60,821 nt of DNA, taken from NCBI GenBank assembly GCA_031262105.1, contig JAISIH010000012.1, positions 1 through 60,821 on the forward strand, read 5' to 3'. A program made the position numbers and the translations under genes. The notes beneath the pieces were generated by a model. It was given only the letters and a program-made list of their open reading frames with translations. It was not told the origin of the DNA and did not search any database. This DNA comes from Ruminococcus sp. GTDB lineage: Bacteria > Bacillota > Clostridia > Oscillospirales > Ruminococcaceae. Position 1 is the stretch's first letter; each line of letters opens with the position of its first letter. This document shows positions 1 to 9,099 of the stretch, in pieces.

Positions 1-173
1 TTTTCATATGTACAACCTCTATAATGAAAAGTAATAATTGATAACCATTTAAATTATATCGCTGAAAAAATCTATAAAAAACGTTTTTATATTACAGAAA
101 TATGAATGTACTGTAAAATCAAGTATTTTTAAACAGTGTTTCTAAAAAACGTAGAAATTTTACATTTTGATGC

Positions 174-209
174 TAAAAAAGAGAGTGCATCCCATTAGGA
201 TACACTCTC
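174..209 (-). terminator. Rho-independent terminator of pnp
   Basis: On the minus strand GAGAGTGTATCC-TAAT-GGGATGCACTCTC is followed by TTTTTT, just after the pnp stop. Confidence 0.85.
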
Positions 210-221
210 CGAAGAGGTTTT

Positions 222-2345
222 TTATTCGGCAGTCTTCGCGGCGTTCTTAGCTTCAAGCTGTGCAAGCGCGGCGATAAGCGAGAGGTTAATTCTGCCTTGG
301 CTGTCAATCTCCATAACCTTTACGGGGATTTCGTCGCCGATATTTACGACGTCTTCAACCTTCTCAACACGCTGTCTTGCAAGCTTCGAGATATGAACGA
401 GACCGTCTTTTCCGGGGGCGATTTCAACGAACGCGCCGAAAGTCATTATACGGACAACCTTGCCCTTGTAGATTGCGCCGACTTCCGGGTCGTTAACGAT
501 AGTGTTAATTATGCGGATTGCCTTGTTGCAGTTATCGGCGTCAATTCCCGATACAAACACGCTTCCGTCGTCTTCAATGTCGATTTTAACGTTGCAGTCG
601 GCAGTAATCTTCTGAATAACCTTGCCGCCCGAACCGATAACCTCGCGGATTTTATCGGGGTGAATCTTAATCTGCATCATCTTCGGAGCATACTTGCCGA
701 CTTCGGGGCGAGGCTCCGCAATTGCCTTAAGCATAATTTCGTCAAGAATATAATCACGCGCCTTGTGGGTCTTCGCGAAGGCTTCCTTGATAATATCAAT
801 CGTCAAGCCGTCAACCTTTATGTCAACTTGAATCGCGGTTATGCCGTTTTTAGTTCCGCCGACCTTGAAGTCCATGTCGCCGAAGAAATCTTCAAGCCCC
901 TGAATGTCAACCATCGTCGCGTAGCTTCCGTCGTCCTTAGTGATAAGTCCGCAGGAAATCCCCGCAACCGGCGATTTTATCGGAACGCCCGCGTCCATGA
1001 GAGCGAGTGTCGAGCCGCAGATTGAACCTTGGGAGGTTGAACCGTTTGAAGAAAGAATTTCGGAAACAAGGCGGATCGCGTAGGGGAAGTCTTCGACCGG
1101 CGGGATAACAGGCTCGAGAGCCCTTTCCGCCAAGGCTCCATGCCCTATTTCACGTCTGCCCGGACCTCTCGAGGGCTTCGTTTCGCCGACGGAGTATGAG
1201 GGGAAATTGTAGTGGTGGATATAACGCTTGAATTCCTCTTCGTCGATACCGTCAAGCTTCTGCCTGTCTGAAACAGGACCGAGTGTGCAGACGGTGAGGA
1301 CTTGAGTTTGTCCGCGGGTGAATATTCCCGAGCCGTGTACACGGGGGAGAACCGCAACTTCCGCCGCAAGGGGGCGAATCTCGTCGATACCGCGTCCGTC
1401 AACGCGCTTGCCTTCATAAAGCCAATTTCTTACAATCTTCTTCTGAAGCTTGTAGATACATTCGTCAATCATTGCGGTTTTGTCGGGATAAGCTTCGTCA
1501 AACGCCGCGTGGATTTCGTCCTTGATGGGTTGAAGACGTGCTTCGCGGATATTCTTGTCGTCTGTATCAAGCGCAATCTTAACCTTTTCGGCTGCAAGCT
1601 CTTCAATTTTATCGAACAGATCGTGGTCAACATCCATGGACTGGAACTGTATCTTCGGCTTCCCGATTTCTGCCTGAATGGACTTTATAAACTCGACTAT
1701 CTTCTTAATTTCAGCGGGTCCGAGTTCGATAGCTTCAATCATCTTGTCGTCCGGCACTTCGTTTGCGCCGGCTTCAATCATTACAACCTTTTCGGCAGAT
1801 GCCGCAAGGGTGAGGTTAAGGTCGTTGTGTCCGCGCTGTTCGAGGGTCGGATTTAGGACAAGTTCCCCGTCAACAAGCCCGACGGAAATTCCGCCGATAG
1901 GTCCGTTCCAAGGAATGTCGGAGATTGAAATTGCAATCGAAGCGGCAATCATACCCGTGATTTCGGGGGAATTGTCCGGGTCAACCGACAGCACGGTCAT
2001 TACAACCGAAACATCATTCCGCATATCCTTCGGGAAAAGCGGGCGAATCGGGCGGTCAACCACACGGGAGGTTAAAATTGCCTTTTCGGAGGGCTTCCCC
2101 TCGCGCTTCATGAACGAGCCGGGGATCTTCCCGACAGAATAGAGGCGTTCTTCAAAGTCAACCGAGAGGGGGAAGAAGTCGATGCCGTCGCGGGGCTTGG
2201 CAGACATGGTAACATTGCCCATTACAACGGTGTCGCCGTAACGTACCCAACAAGAGCCGTTTGAAAGCTCGCAGGTTTTCCCGGTTTCGACGGTTAATTC
2301 GCGTCCGGCGAATGTGGTCTTAAATGTTCTTGCATTCTCAAACAT
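222..2345 (-). CDS. pnp: Polyribonucleotide nucleotidyltransferase (PNPase) with KH and S1 domains
   Basis: Full-length 707 aa ORF; RNase PH repeats, KH motif (IGSGGKVIQKI) and S1 domain (GAIYKGKVVRIMTFGAFVEIAPGKDGLVHIS). Confidence 0.97.
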   Translation of the reverse strand: MFENARTFKTTFAGRELTVETGKTCELSNGSCWVRYGDTVVMGNVTMSAKPRDGIDFFPLSVDFEERLYSVGKIPGSFMKREGKPSEKAILTSRVVDRPIRPLFPKDMRNDVSVVMTVLSVDPDNSPEITGMIAASIAISISDIPWNGPIGGISVGLVDGELVLNPTLEQRGHNDLNLTLAASAEKVVMIEAGANEVPDDKMIEAIELGPAEIKKIVEFIKSIQAEIGKPKIQFQSMDVDHDLFDKIEELAAEKVKIALDTDDKNIREARLQPIKDEIHAAFDEAYPDKTAMIDECIYKLQKKIVRNWLYEGKRVDGRGIDEIRPLAAEVAVLPRVHGSGIFTRGQTQVLTVCTLGPVSDRQKLDGIDEEEFKRYIHHYNFPSYSVGETKPSRGPGRREIGHGALAERALEPVIPPVEDFPYAIRLVSEILSSNGSTSQGSICGSTLALMDAGVPIKSPVAGISCGLITKDDGSYATMVDIQGLEDFFGDMDFKVGGTKNGITAIQVDIKVDGLTIDIIKEAFAKTHKARDYILDEIMLKAIAEPRPEVGKYAPKMMQIKIHPDKIREVIGSGGKVIQKITADCNVKIDIEDDGSVFVSGIDADNCNKAIRIINTIVNDPEVGAIYKGKVVRIMTFGAFVEIAPGKDGLVHISKLARQRVEKVEDVVNIGDEIPVKVMEIDSQGRINLSLIAALAQLEAKNAAKTAE

Positions 2346-2453
2346 ATTTTTACAAACCTTTCATTTCGGACGGCACCAAGCACAAAATCCTATCTATAAA
2401 ACAGTTATAAACACGATTTTATGCTAATTATACCGTCCGTAAAATTTAGAATC

Positions 2454-2475
2454 AGGGCGGTTTTAACACCGCCCT
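2454..2475 (-). other. Intercistronic hairpin between rpsO and pnp
   Basis: AGGGCGGT/ACCGCCCT inverted repeat, 8 bp stem, without a strong U-tract; could be a processing site or weak terminator. Confidence 0.6.
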
Positions 2476-2491
2476 TACTCTGCTTAAAATT

Positions 2492-2758
2492 TTACTTTCT
2501 GATGCCGAGTTTTTCGATAATTGCTCTGTAACGGCTGATGTCTGTCTTCATGAGGTAACCGAGCAGGTTACGTCTCCGCCCGATCATCTTAAAGAGTCCG
2601 CGACGGCTGTGGTGGTCTTTTTTGTGGATTTTGAGGTGTTCTGTCAGGTCGTTGATACGGCGCGTGAGGATCGCAATCTGCACCTCAGGCGAGCCTGTGT
2701 CCTTGTCCGACAGCCGGTTTGCTTCGATAACGGCTGTTTTTTCATCTTTGAGCATCAT
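2492..2758 (-). CDS. rpsO: 30S ribosomal protein S15
   Basis: 88 aa; [50 protein letters not shown] is diagnostic of S15. Confidence 0.97.
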   Translation of the reverse strand: MMLKDEKTAVIEANRLSDKDTGSPEVQIAILTRRINDLTEHLKIHKKDHHSRRGLFKMIGRRRNLLGYLMKTDISRYRAIIEKLGIRK

Positions 2759-2869
2759 GGTAAAAATACCGCCTTTTTAATTTTTCCGCTGACTAAGACA
2801 GGGTAAACGGGTCTGCGGCTTGCTCCCTTGTCTGAGTTCAGGGTAACTATTGCTTTGCGCAACGTTACT

Positions 2870-2898
2870 ATTATACCATATTAATTTTATTTTGTAAA
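2870..2898 (-). promoter_or_regulatory. Sigma70-type promoter of rpsO-pnp
   Basis: Minus strand TTTACA - 17 nt - TATAAT. Confidence 0.65.
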
Positions 2899-2950
2899 TG
2901 CTTTAATAGAAAATTACGAAAAAATTTTTAATTAATTTACAATTAAAGCA

Positions 2951-3919
2951 TTATTTTTTGTAAATATCTGCTATAATCCGCTCCATCGGCAGTTCCTTAA
3001 CCGAAATGTCGGTAATTTTTAAGGTTGTCGAAAGGTTTTGTAAGAATTCGCGGATTGAAACGCGTTCCATGTCTGCTTCGATTGTGATTTGAAGATCGGA
3101 GCGGCGTTCGATTATATTAAGCCCCGTCTCGTCGGTCAGCGGTTTCGCTAACGTCAGTTCGATTATCTTCTTCCGCCCGAGATAATGCTGTAAACCCTCG
3201 AGTTCTCCGTCGAAGACTTTGTCACCCTTGTTTATGATTATAACACGCTCTGCAAGCTCGCAAACGTCGTCCAAGTCGTGCGTTGTGAGGATAAAAGTCG
3301 TACCCTGTTTGTTCATATTCGCGATAAATTCGCGGACGCTTGCCTTCGCGATAACATCAAGCCCGATTGTCGGCTCGTCAAGGAAAACAATCTTCGGCGC
3401 GTGAAGCATCGCCATGATAAATTCGCACTTCATACGCTCGCCCAGCGACAGAACGCGTGTCGGCTTTTTTACCACATCGGCAACGTCGAGGAGCTTTGTC
3501 ATGTTCGCGAGGCGTTCGTTATAGTCTGAACGCGGAATGTCGTATATTGCGCGGTTGAGGTTGAAGCTGTCCTCGGGGGGGATGTCCCAGATAAGCTGTG
3601 ATTTTTGCCCGAAGACAGCCCCGATTTCGTGGACATAGTGCCTTCTGTCGCGGGCGGGGGAAAATCCCGCCGCTTCAATCCGCCCGGATGTCGGATATAA
3701 CGCGCCGCAGAGCATCTTAACGGTTGTCGATTTCCCCGCACCGTTCGGTCCGAGAAGCCCGCAGATCTGCCCCTCGGGTATCTCGAAAGAGATGTCGTTA
3801 ACGGCGTTTACGACAACCTTTTTGCGCTTAAAAAAGCTCTTTACCGTCTCACGAAAGCCGCTTCCGCGCTTGTATGTAGTATAAGTTTTGACTAAATTTT
3901 CGACCGTGATTATTGCCAT
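2951..3919 (-). CDS. ABC-2 type transporter ATP-binding protein
   Basis: Walker A GPNGAGKST, signature LSLGERMK, Walker B IVFLDEPTIGLD. Confidence 0.9.
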   Translation of the reverse strand: MAIITVENLVKTYTTYKRGSGFRETVKSFFKRKKVVVNAVNDISFEIPEGQICGLLGPNGAGKSTTVKMLCGALYPTSGRIEAAGFSPARDRRHYVHEIGAVFGQKSQLIWDIPPEDSFNLNRAIYDIPRSDYNERLANMTKLLDVADVVKKPTRVLSLGERMKCEFIMAMLHAPKIVFLDEPTIGLDVIAKASVREFIANMNKQGTTFILTTHDLDDVCELAERVIIINKGDKVFDGELEGLQHYLGRKKIIELTLAKPLTDETGLNIIERRSDLQITIEADMERVSIREFLQNLSTTLKITDISVKELPMERIIADIYKK

Positions 3920-4749
3920 TATCCGCCCACCCCCTCGTAAAGCCTAATCATATGGTTATAAAACCAGATAGCAAACATTAAGAATAATGCCGCCGGAATT
4001 ATCAGCAGAATATTAATGTAATCGAACCGCCCGAGGAGAATTTCCGCCGGGAAACAGCCCATCGCCGCGTAAGGCAGGATAAATGTTACCGCAAACCGAA
4101 GCGCAGAGGGGAAAATCTTCACAGGATAAATCCCGAAATTTTCAAAGCTCATGCGGATTTCAGAAAGGCGCGAATTCGCAACCCACTTAAAGCTTGCCGC
4201 GGCGGAGATTAGCGAAGCGGCGCTGTTAACCGCAAAACCGGCGGCGAATATTAATATGCAAAGCGGAAGACTTATTGCCATTATTTCGCAGTTCCCCGCC
4301 GCAATAAGCGTTAAAACAAGACCGCCCAAAAGCCCCCCGAAACTGTCTAACCTGAAACTTGTCGAAACCATGTAGAGTATCGGCGGCATAGGCTTAAGAA
4401 GAACCGTTTCGAGACTGCCTTCCCGCACATGATTCATCGTTGACCAGACGATATTTTCAACAAACACCGCGCAGAGTGCCGACGAAAGCTCAAAAAGCCC
4501 CTGCATCAGCATTACTTCCCAAAATGTCCAGCCCGGAAACGAAGCCCCCGAGCCGTAAATAAGGATTGTAACAAGCGGCGCGGCAACAGCCCAAACAAGG
4601 TCAAAAAGATTCATAAGCAGAAAGTTTACGCGATAGGCGGCGGCAGACTTCATGCTCGCCCCAATCCCGGCAAGATAAACCCGCCCAAAACCATGATGTG
4701 TATGCTTTTTTCTGTATTCTGTATTCTCGCCTCTGTATTCTGCATTCAT
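3919..4749 (-). CDS. ABC-2 type transporter permease (true start may be internal, near 4653)
   Basis: Hydrophobic multi-TM ORF coupled to the ATPase; the N-terminal residues NAEYRGENTEYRKKHTHHG come from a low-complexity repeat. Confidence 0.8.
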   Translation of the reverse strand: MNAEYRGENTEYRKKHTHHGFGRVYLAGIGASMKSAAAYRVNFLLMNLFDLVWAVAAPLVTILIYGSGASFPGWTFWEVMLMQGLFELSSALCAVFVENIVWSTMNHVREGSLETVLLKPMPPILYMVSTSFRLDSFGGLLGGLVLTLIAAGNCEIMAISLPLCILIFAAGFAVNSAASLISAAASFKWVANSRLSEIRMSFENFGIYPVKIFPSALRFAVTFILPYAAMGCFPAEILLGRFDYINILLIIPAALFLMFAIWFYNHMIRLYEGVGG

Positions 4750-5630
4750 GCCCCCACCCCCGAAAAACGGCGTATCGAAAGCCGATAAAAAATCTCACTT
4801 ATCACGTACATGAAACAAACCGCGATAAGCTGAAAAGCTATGGCAAGATAACCGTTCATAGTTATCCCCCCGAGGGTGAAATGCCCGGTCGTCCAGATTA
4901 TCGTCGGCGCATACCCCATATAGGTAAACGGCAGGAATAAAAGTATATACTGCGCCCAATCCGGGAATAGCGTCAGCGGCACAAGCGTACCCGAAAATAT
5001 ATTCGTCAAAATCCCGACAAACCGACTTATACCCCCCGCATCAACAAGCCAAAACCCAAGAAGCCCAAGGGTATAGTTAACGTAAAAGTTAACGAAAAAT
5101 GCCAAAATTATTGACATAACCGTAATCAGTATATTTTCCGGCATCATGTCAATCCGGAAAAGCAGTATAAATATTATCAGGCACGGTATAAACTCAACCA
5201 AAAGCCCCAGCACTCGATGCCCGAACTTCTGCGACAGCGCGAAAAACCGATGATGTATCGGACGCAGCGTAAACGTCAAAAATTTCCCCGTCCTAACAAG
5301 CATCTGCAAATTCCAATCCGCAAAATCCATCGTGACATACCCGATAAGCGACGATGCACCAAAATAACGTATCATCTGCTCCAAATTAAGTCCGCCAAGC
5401 GTCTCAACCCCACCGTACACAGCCGTCCATATAAAATACTGCACCAAAAGAAAGATAGGTCCGACCAAAATCGACACCATCGAATGTGACCGATATGCCG
5501 CCCACTCCTTATATGTAGCTTCCGCTACAGCAAGACATACGTCGAGACTATGGGGGAGACGTTGGGGGGAACCTCTCTGAGGAGAGGTTCCCCCCAAACC
5601 CCCCTCCAGAGACTTTTTAATTCTATTCAT
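4746..5630 (-). CDS. ABC-2 type transporter permease (N-terminus overlaps a palindromic element)
   Basis: Six-TM-like ORF overlapping the next permease by 4 nt; the core seems to start around VCLAVAEATYKEWAAYRSHS. Confidence 0.8.
   Translation of the reverse strand: MNRIKKSLEGGLGGTSPQRGSPQRLPHSLDVCLAVAEATYKEWAAYRSHSMVSILVGPIFLLVQYFIWTAVYGGVETLGGLNLEQMIRYFGASSLIGYVTMDFADWNLQMLVRTGKFLTFTLRPIHHRFFALSQKFGHRVLGLLVEFIPCLIIFILLFRIDMMPENILITVMSIILAFFVNFYVNYTLGLLGFWLVDAGGISRFVGILTNIFSGTLVPLTLFPDWAQYILLFLPFTYMGYAPTIIWTTGHFTLGGITMNGYLAIAFQLIAVCFMYVISEIFYRLSIRRFSGVGA
5562..5597. repeat. Perfect 16-bp palindrome with a 4-nt loop
   Basis: TTGGGGGGAACCTCTC-TGAG-GAGAGGTTCCCCCCAA. Confidence 0.9.
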
Positions 5631-5711
5631 ATATAATAATTCTTAATTACACCGCTATTCGTAAAGCCTTTTCGTTTTTGCGTTGAATAATAAACAAGTC
5701 TAACTTTAAAG

Positions 5712-5790
5712 TCTTTCGGGGTGGGGGTTTGGGGGAGGGGGGCGCATTTGCCGCAGCAAATGCCGGTCACTACAAGCGCCCCTCCCCCAA
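5712..5790. repeat. GC-rich composite palindrome related to the 5562-5597 element in inverted orientation
   Basis: Outer arms GGGGGAGGGGGGCGC/GCGCCCCTCCCCC; inner hairpin GCATTTGC-CGCA-GCAAATGC. Confidence 0.75.
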
Positions 5791-5818
5791 CGTAGCCCCC
5801 AATGCCCTACCCGTATCC

Positions 5819-7003
5819 CTATATAACCCCCGACCAGATAACGTTTTGGGCGTTCCATAGGGGGTCGGGACACCAGTCGCCTTTGTTCCATGGGGTAAAC
5901 CACGCGGCTACGAGGTCGTAGGTGCGGTCGACGTAGATGGCGGAAGCGCCTGCGCCTTCGTGGGAGAAGGAGTCGGCTGAGAGGGTGAATGCGGAGGTTA
6001 GGCGTTTGTCGAAGCCGATGCCGTATTTGCGGTTGAGATTGTTGGAACCCCAGCAGAATTCGGGGATACCTACGAGCTGGTCTGCGGTGATTACTGATAC
6101 GGAGGGTCTGCCTAAGATGTGGGCGCCGTTCTGGGCTGTGCCGTAATTTTTGATTGTTTCGCCGAATTTAACGAGATCGGGGAGGGTAGAGAATGCGCCG
6201 CCGCCGGTTCCGGGGATTTTTTTCCAGATGTCGGGTTCGTCATCACCGTCATTGAGCGTTCCGTCGGCAATGGCATCGAGCCTTTCGCGTTGTTCTTTCT
6301 CCCACGCGAAGGATTTTTTCGCGAGAGCGGGGTTAGGACCGATTGTGGTGAAGTCCATGCCGATGGGCTTGAAGACACGCTCTGCTAAGTAATCTTTGGA
6401 GTCCATGCCGGTAACGCGGTTAATTATTTCGCCTAAAAGCACGAAGCCGAATGTGTTGTACATCCATTCTACGTTCGGGGGGCGGCGGCGGCCGGCGGTA
6501 AGACCTACCTTGACCCAGTCGAAATCGCTGCCGTGGAGTTTTACGGCATCTTCTATAAACTCATACCAAGCCGGAACGTGATCGTCGGGGAAGCAACCGC
6601 CGTCGGGGTGAAGCCCGGAGGTGTGAGTGAGGAGCTGATAGGGGGTAATGTCGCCGAAGGGGAATTCTTTTATGTATCTTGCGACAGGCTGATCGAGAAG
6701 GATAAGCCCGTCTTCAACAAGTGTCATAACGGCAACGGTTGTAAATAATTTTGTAATTGAAGCGATACGGAAGTGAACGTCCGGACTCATTTTAACGGAT
6801 GAGTCGTAGCCTGAACCCGCGCCGACCGCGCCTTTTGCGATAATATTCCCTTTATGGGAAACGCACCAAGCCGCGCCGTGGATACATTCGTTGTTCACAA
6901 GGCGTTCAAAATGTTTGTCGATTGCGGGGATACGGTCGGGGTTATAACCGTTTGCGAGGATCTGTGCGGCAGTCATGCCGACATTGTCGATAATTTTGTT
7001 CAT
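5819..7003 (-). CDS. Serine beta-lactamase-like / class C esterase family protein
   Basis: 394 aa; SITK (SxxK) in FRIASITKLFTTVAVMTLVEDG and downstream YNTFG (YxN-like) region. Confidence 0.85.
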   Translation of the reverse strand: MNKIIDNVGMTAAQILANGYNPDRIPAIDKHFERLVNNECIHGAAWCVSHKGNIIAKGAVGAGSGYDSSVKMSPDVHFRIASITKLFTTVAVMTLVEDGLILLDQPVARYIKEFPFGDITPYQLLTHTSGLHPDGGCFPDDHVPAWYEFIEDAVKLHGSDFDWVKVGLTAGRRRPPNVEWMYNTFGFVLLGEIINRVTGMDSKDYLAERVFKPIGMDFTTIGPNPALAKKSFAWEKEQRERLDAIADGTLNDGDDEPDIWKKIPGTGGGAFSTLPDLVKFGETIKNYGTAQNGAHILGRPSVSVITADQLVGIPEFCWGSNNLNRKYGIGFDKRLTSAFTLSADSFSHEGAGASAIYVDRTYDLVAAWFTPWNKGDWCPDPLWNAQNVIWSGVI

Positions 7004-7201
7004 TTAGTGAAACCTTCCTTTGTTTTTTTTTGCAGCCGCGAAGGTAAAACTCATTATATATCATATATGCTATAATGTCAATACTAATTTTACTATAACC
7101 TTTATTATTTACAAAAAGTTTAAAAAATGTTCCGGCTTAACAGTCACCATTCGAGAGCTTTTTCATAGAATGTAAACACTATGCGAAAAGAGGGCTTTAT
7201 T

Positions 7202-8551
7202 ATGAGAGACATGACGAAAGGGAAACCGTGGAGCCATATATTAAGGCTTTCGCTGCCGATTTTAGTCTGCGTAATATTCGGGCAGAGCGGACTTATAAAC
7301 AGCTTCGCGGCGGGGCGATTCTTGGGCGAAGACGCGCTTTCGGTTATCGGGATTGTTACCGCCATAACCGAAATTTTTATGATTTTTGCATATGGAATGA
7401 ATGTGGGCGGGTCGGTTGTGGTTTCCCAGCTTTGCGGCGCGGGGAGGAATGACGACAAGAATTTGGCGATATGCACCCTCTTTATAGCAGGTGCGGGTTT
7501 CGCGATAATTATAACAATCCTCGGGACAATCTTTTCGAGGGCGATGTTAACGGCAATCGAAACCCCGGCGGAGATTTATGCCGACTCGCACGAATTCTTG
7601 CGCGTAATACTTTTAAGCCTTATTTTTATGTACATATTTAACATTGCGAGCGGGGTTTTTACGGCTCTCGGCGACAGCCTTACCCCCGCCGTTTATCTTA
7701 TCCTCTCGAATGTAATTAACTTTGTACTCGACTTGTTTTCGGTTTTTTATACAGACCTCGGCGTTGTCGGGCTTGCGTGGGCGGGGTTTATTTCGCAGGG
7801 GCTTGCCGCCGCCGCCGTGTTTTTTACCCTTGCGGTAAAGCTTCGAGTTTGGAAAAAGCTAAAGAAAAGCACGCCTGTTTTTACGCTCAAATGCTTTTTT
7901 TATCTGATGAAAAATATCGTTCCGGCGATGCTCCATTCCTCCGTTTCGGCAATTGGAAACGTGTTTATCCAAGGGGTTATAAACCCGATGGGGACGGCGG
8001 TTATCGCTGGGTGTGCCTTAGGCGGGAAGATAAACGGCTTTGCCGGGAACTGTATCGACAGCATCCCCGACGGGAATTCTGCTTTCGCCGCCCAAAATAT
8101 CGGCAGCGGCGACTTTAACCGCGTAAAAGAGGGTTTTCGTGCCGGGCTTATTATGGTTACATTTCTTTCTGTTGCCTTTTCGCTCGCGATAATATTTTTT
8201 TATGATTCGATAATAAGCTTCTTCGTCGAAAAAGGGACGTCGAAAGAAGCGGTCGATATCGCCGCACATTACATAATAACAGCGGCGGCGGTCTATCCGC
8301 TTATGGGGATAAAATACCTCTGCGACGATATTTTACGCGCCGCCGGCAGGATGAAACTCTATCTCTTGACGACGGTGAATAACCTCGGAATACGCGTTTT
8401 GCTTGTTTATATTTTAGCTCCGAAACTCGGCGCGGCGGCAATTTATGTAAGTTACAGTGCCGCGCTTGCAGTTACGGCAATAATTTCAATAATTATCTAT
8501 CGCAAGGGAATATGGAGAAAAAAGCTTTATAGTATACATAATTTGCATTAA
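7202..8551 (+). CDS. MATE family efflux transporter
   Basis: About 450 aa, 12-TM MATE-like: KPWSHILRLSLPILVCVIFGQSGLINSFAAGRFLG...; internal ATG 7202 has a GAGGG RBS. Confidence 0.9.
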   Translation: MRDMTKGKPWSHILRLSLPILVCVIFGQSGLINSFAAGRFLGEDALSVIGIVTAITEIFMIFAYGMNVGGSVVVSQLCGAGRNDDKNLAICTLFIAGAGFAIIITILGTIFSRAMLTAIETPAEIYADSHEFLRVILLSLIFMYIFNIASGVFTALGDSLTPAVYLILSNVINFVLDLFSVFYTDLGVVGLAWAGFISQGLAAAAVFFTLAVKLRVWKKLKKSTPVFTLKCFFYLMKNIVPAMLHSSVSAIGNVFIQGVINPMGTAVIAGCALGGKINGFAGNCIDSIPDGNSAFAAQNIGSGDFNRVKEGFRAGLIMVTFLSVAFSLAIIFFYDSIISFFVEKGTSKEAVDIAAHYIITAAAVYPLMGIKYLCDDILRAAGRMKLYLLTTVNNLGIRVLLVYILAPKLGAAAIYVSYSAALAVTAIISIIIYRKGIWRKKLYSIHNLH

Positions 8552-8613
8552 TGTTAAACGATTATATATGCAAAATGCACAATTTATTAACGAAATATTC
8601 TACAGAAATAGTC

Positions 8614-8642
8614 TTGATTTTACCTTGTCGTTATGATATAAT
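8614..8642 (+). promoter_or_regulatory. Sigma70-type promoter for the CheY-like/MshEN-CheX-like pair
   Basis: TTGATT - 17 nt - TATAAT, located upstream of the ATG at 8689. Confidence 0.7.
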
Positions 8643-8688
8643 GAAGACAACAAATGTAAAAGTATATCAATATGAAAAAGGTAAAAAA

Positions 8689-9081
8689 ATGTATTCGGGT
8701 TTGAAGGTTCTTCTCTGTGATGATTCGCTGATGATAATCAAAAAAATGGGTGACGTCTTAAAGTCGCTCGGCGTTTCTGTTTTGCAGACTGCGCTTGACG
8801 GAGAGCAGGCGGTTAAGCTCTTTAAGCTGACGAAGCCCGATGTGGTTTTCATGGATCAGGTTATGCCCAACAAAACCGGGCTTGAAGCCTTAAAAGAGAT
8901 TAAAGCTTATCATCCCGACGCAATCGTTTTCATGCTTTCGTCGATGGGTACAATCTCGAAGCGTGAAGAAGCCGAGAAGCTCGGCGCAAGAGGTTTTCTT
9001 CAAAAGCCCGTCAGCGCCGATGATGTTAAAACAATACTTGAACTCGTTAAAGCCGAACTTGAGAGCAAAAACGAAGAATAG
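8689..9081 (+). CDS. CheY-like single-domain response regulator
   Basis: LKVLLCDDSLMIIKKMGDVL, VFMDQVMP, MLSSMG, LQKPVS receiver motifs; the longer ORF start at 8551 would run through the promoter. Confidence 0.92.
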   Translation: MYSGLKVLLCDDSLMIIKKMGDVLKSLGVSVLQTALDGEQAVKLFKLTKPDVVFMDQVMPNKTGLEALKEIKAYHPDAIVFMLSSMGTISKREEAEKLGARGFLQKPVSADDVKTILELVKAELESKNEE

Positions 9082-9099
9082 AATGGAGATAAAACATAT

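Noticed and set aside
297-1025. 242 aa plus-strand ORF (and 1302-1856, 1678-2142) opposite pnp
   Set aside because: Antisense shadow ORFs over a clearly conserved PNPase gene; no RBS or domain support
5706-5903. 65 aa minus-strand ORF across the palindromic element
   Set aside because: Starts in the beta-lactamase-like gene and runs through the repeat; no protein-like features
7144-7476. 110 aa minus-strand ORF overlapping the MATE gene
   Set aside because: Opposite to a strong transporter ORF; composition is the complement of hydrophobic codons
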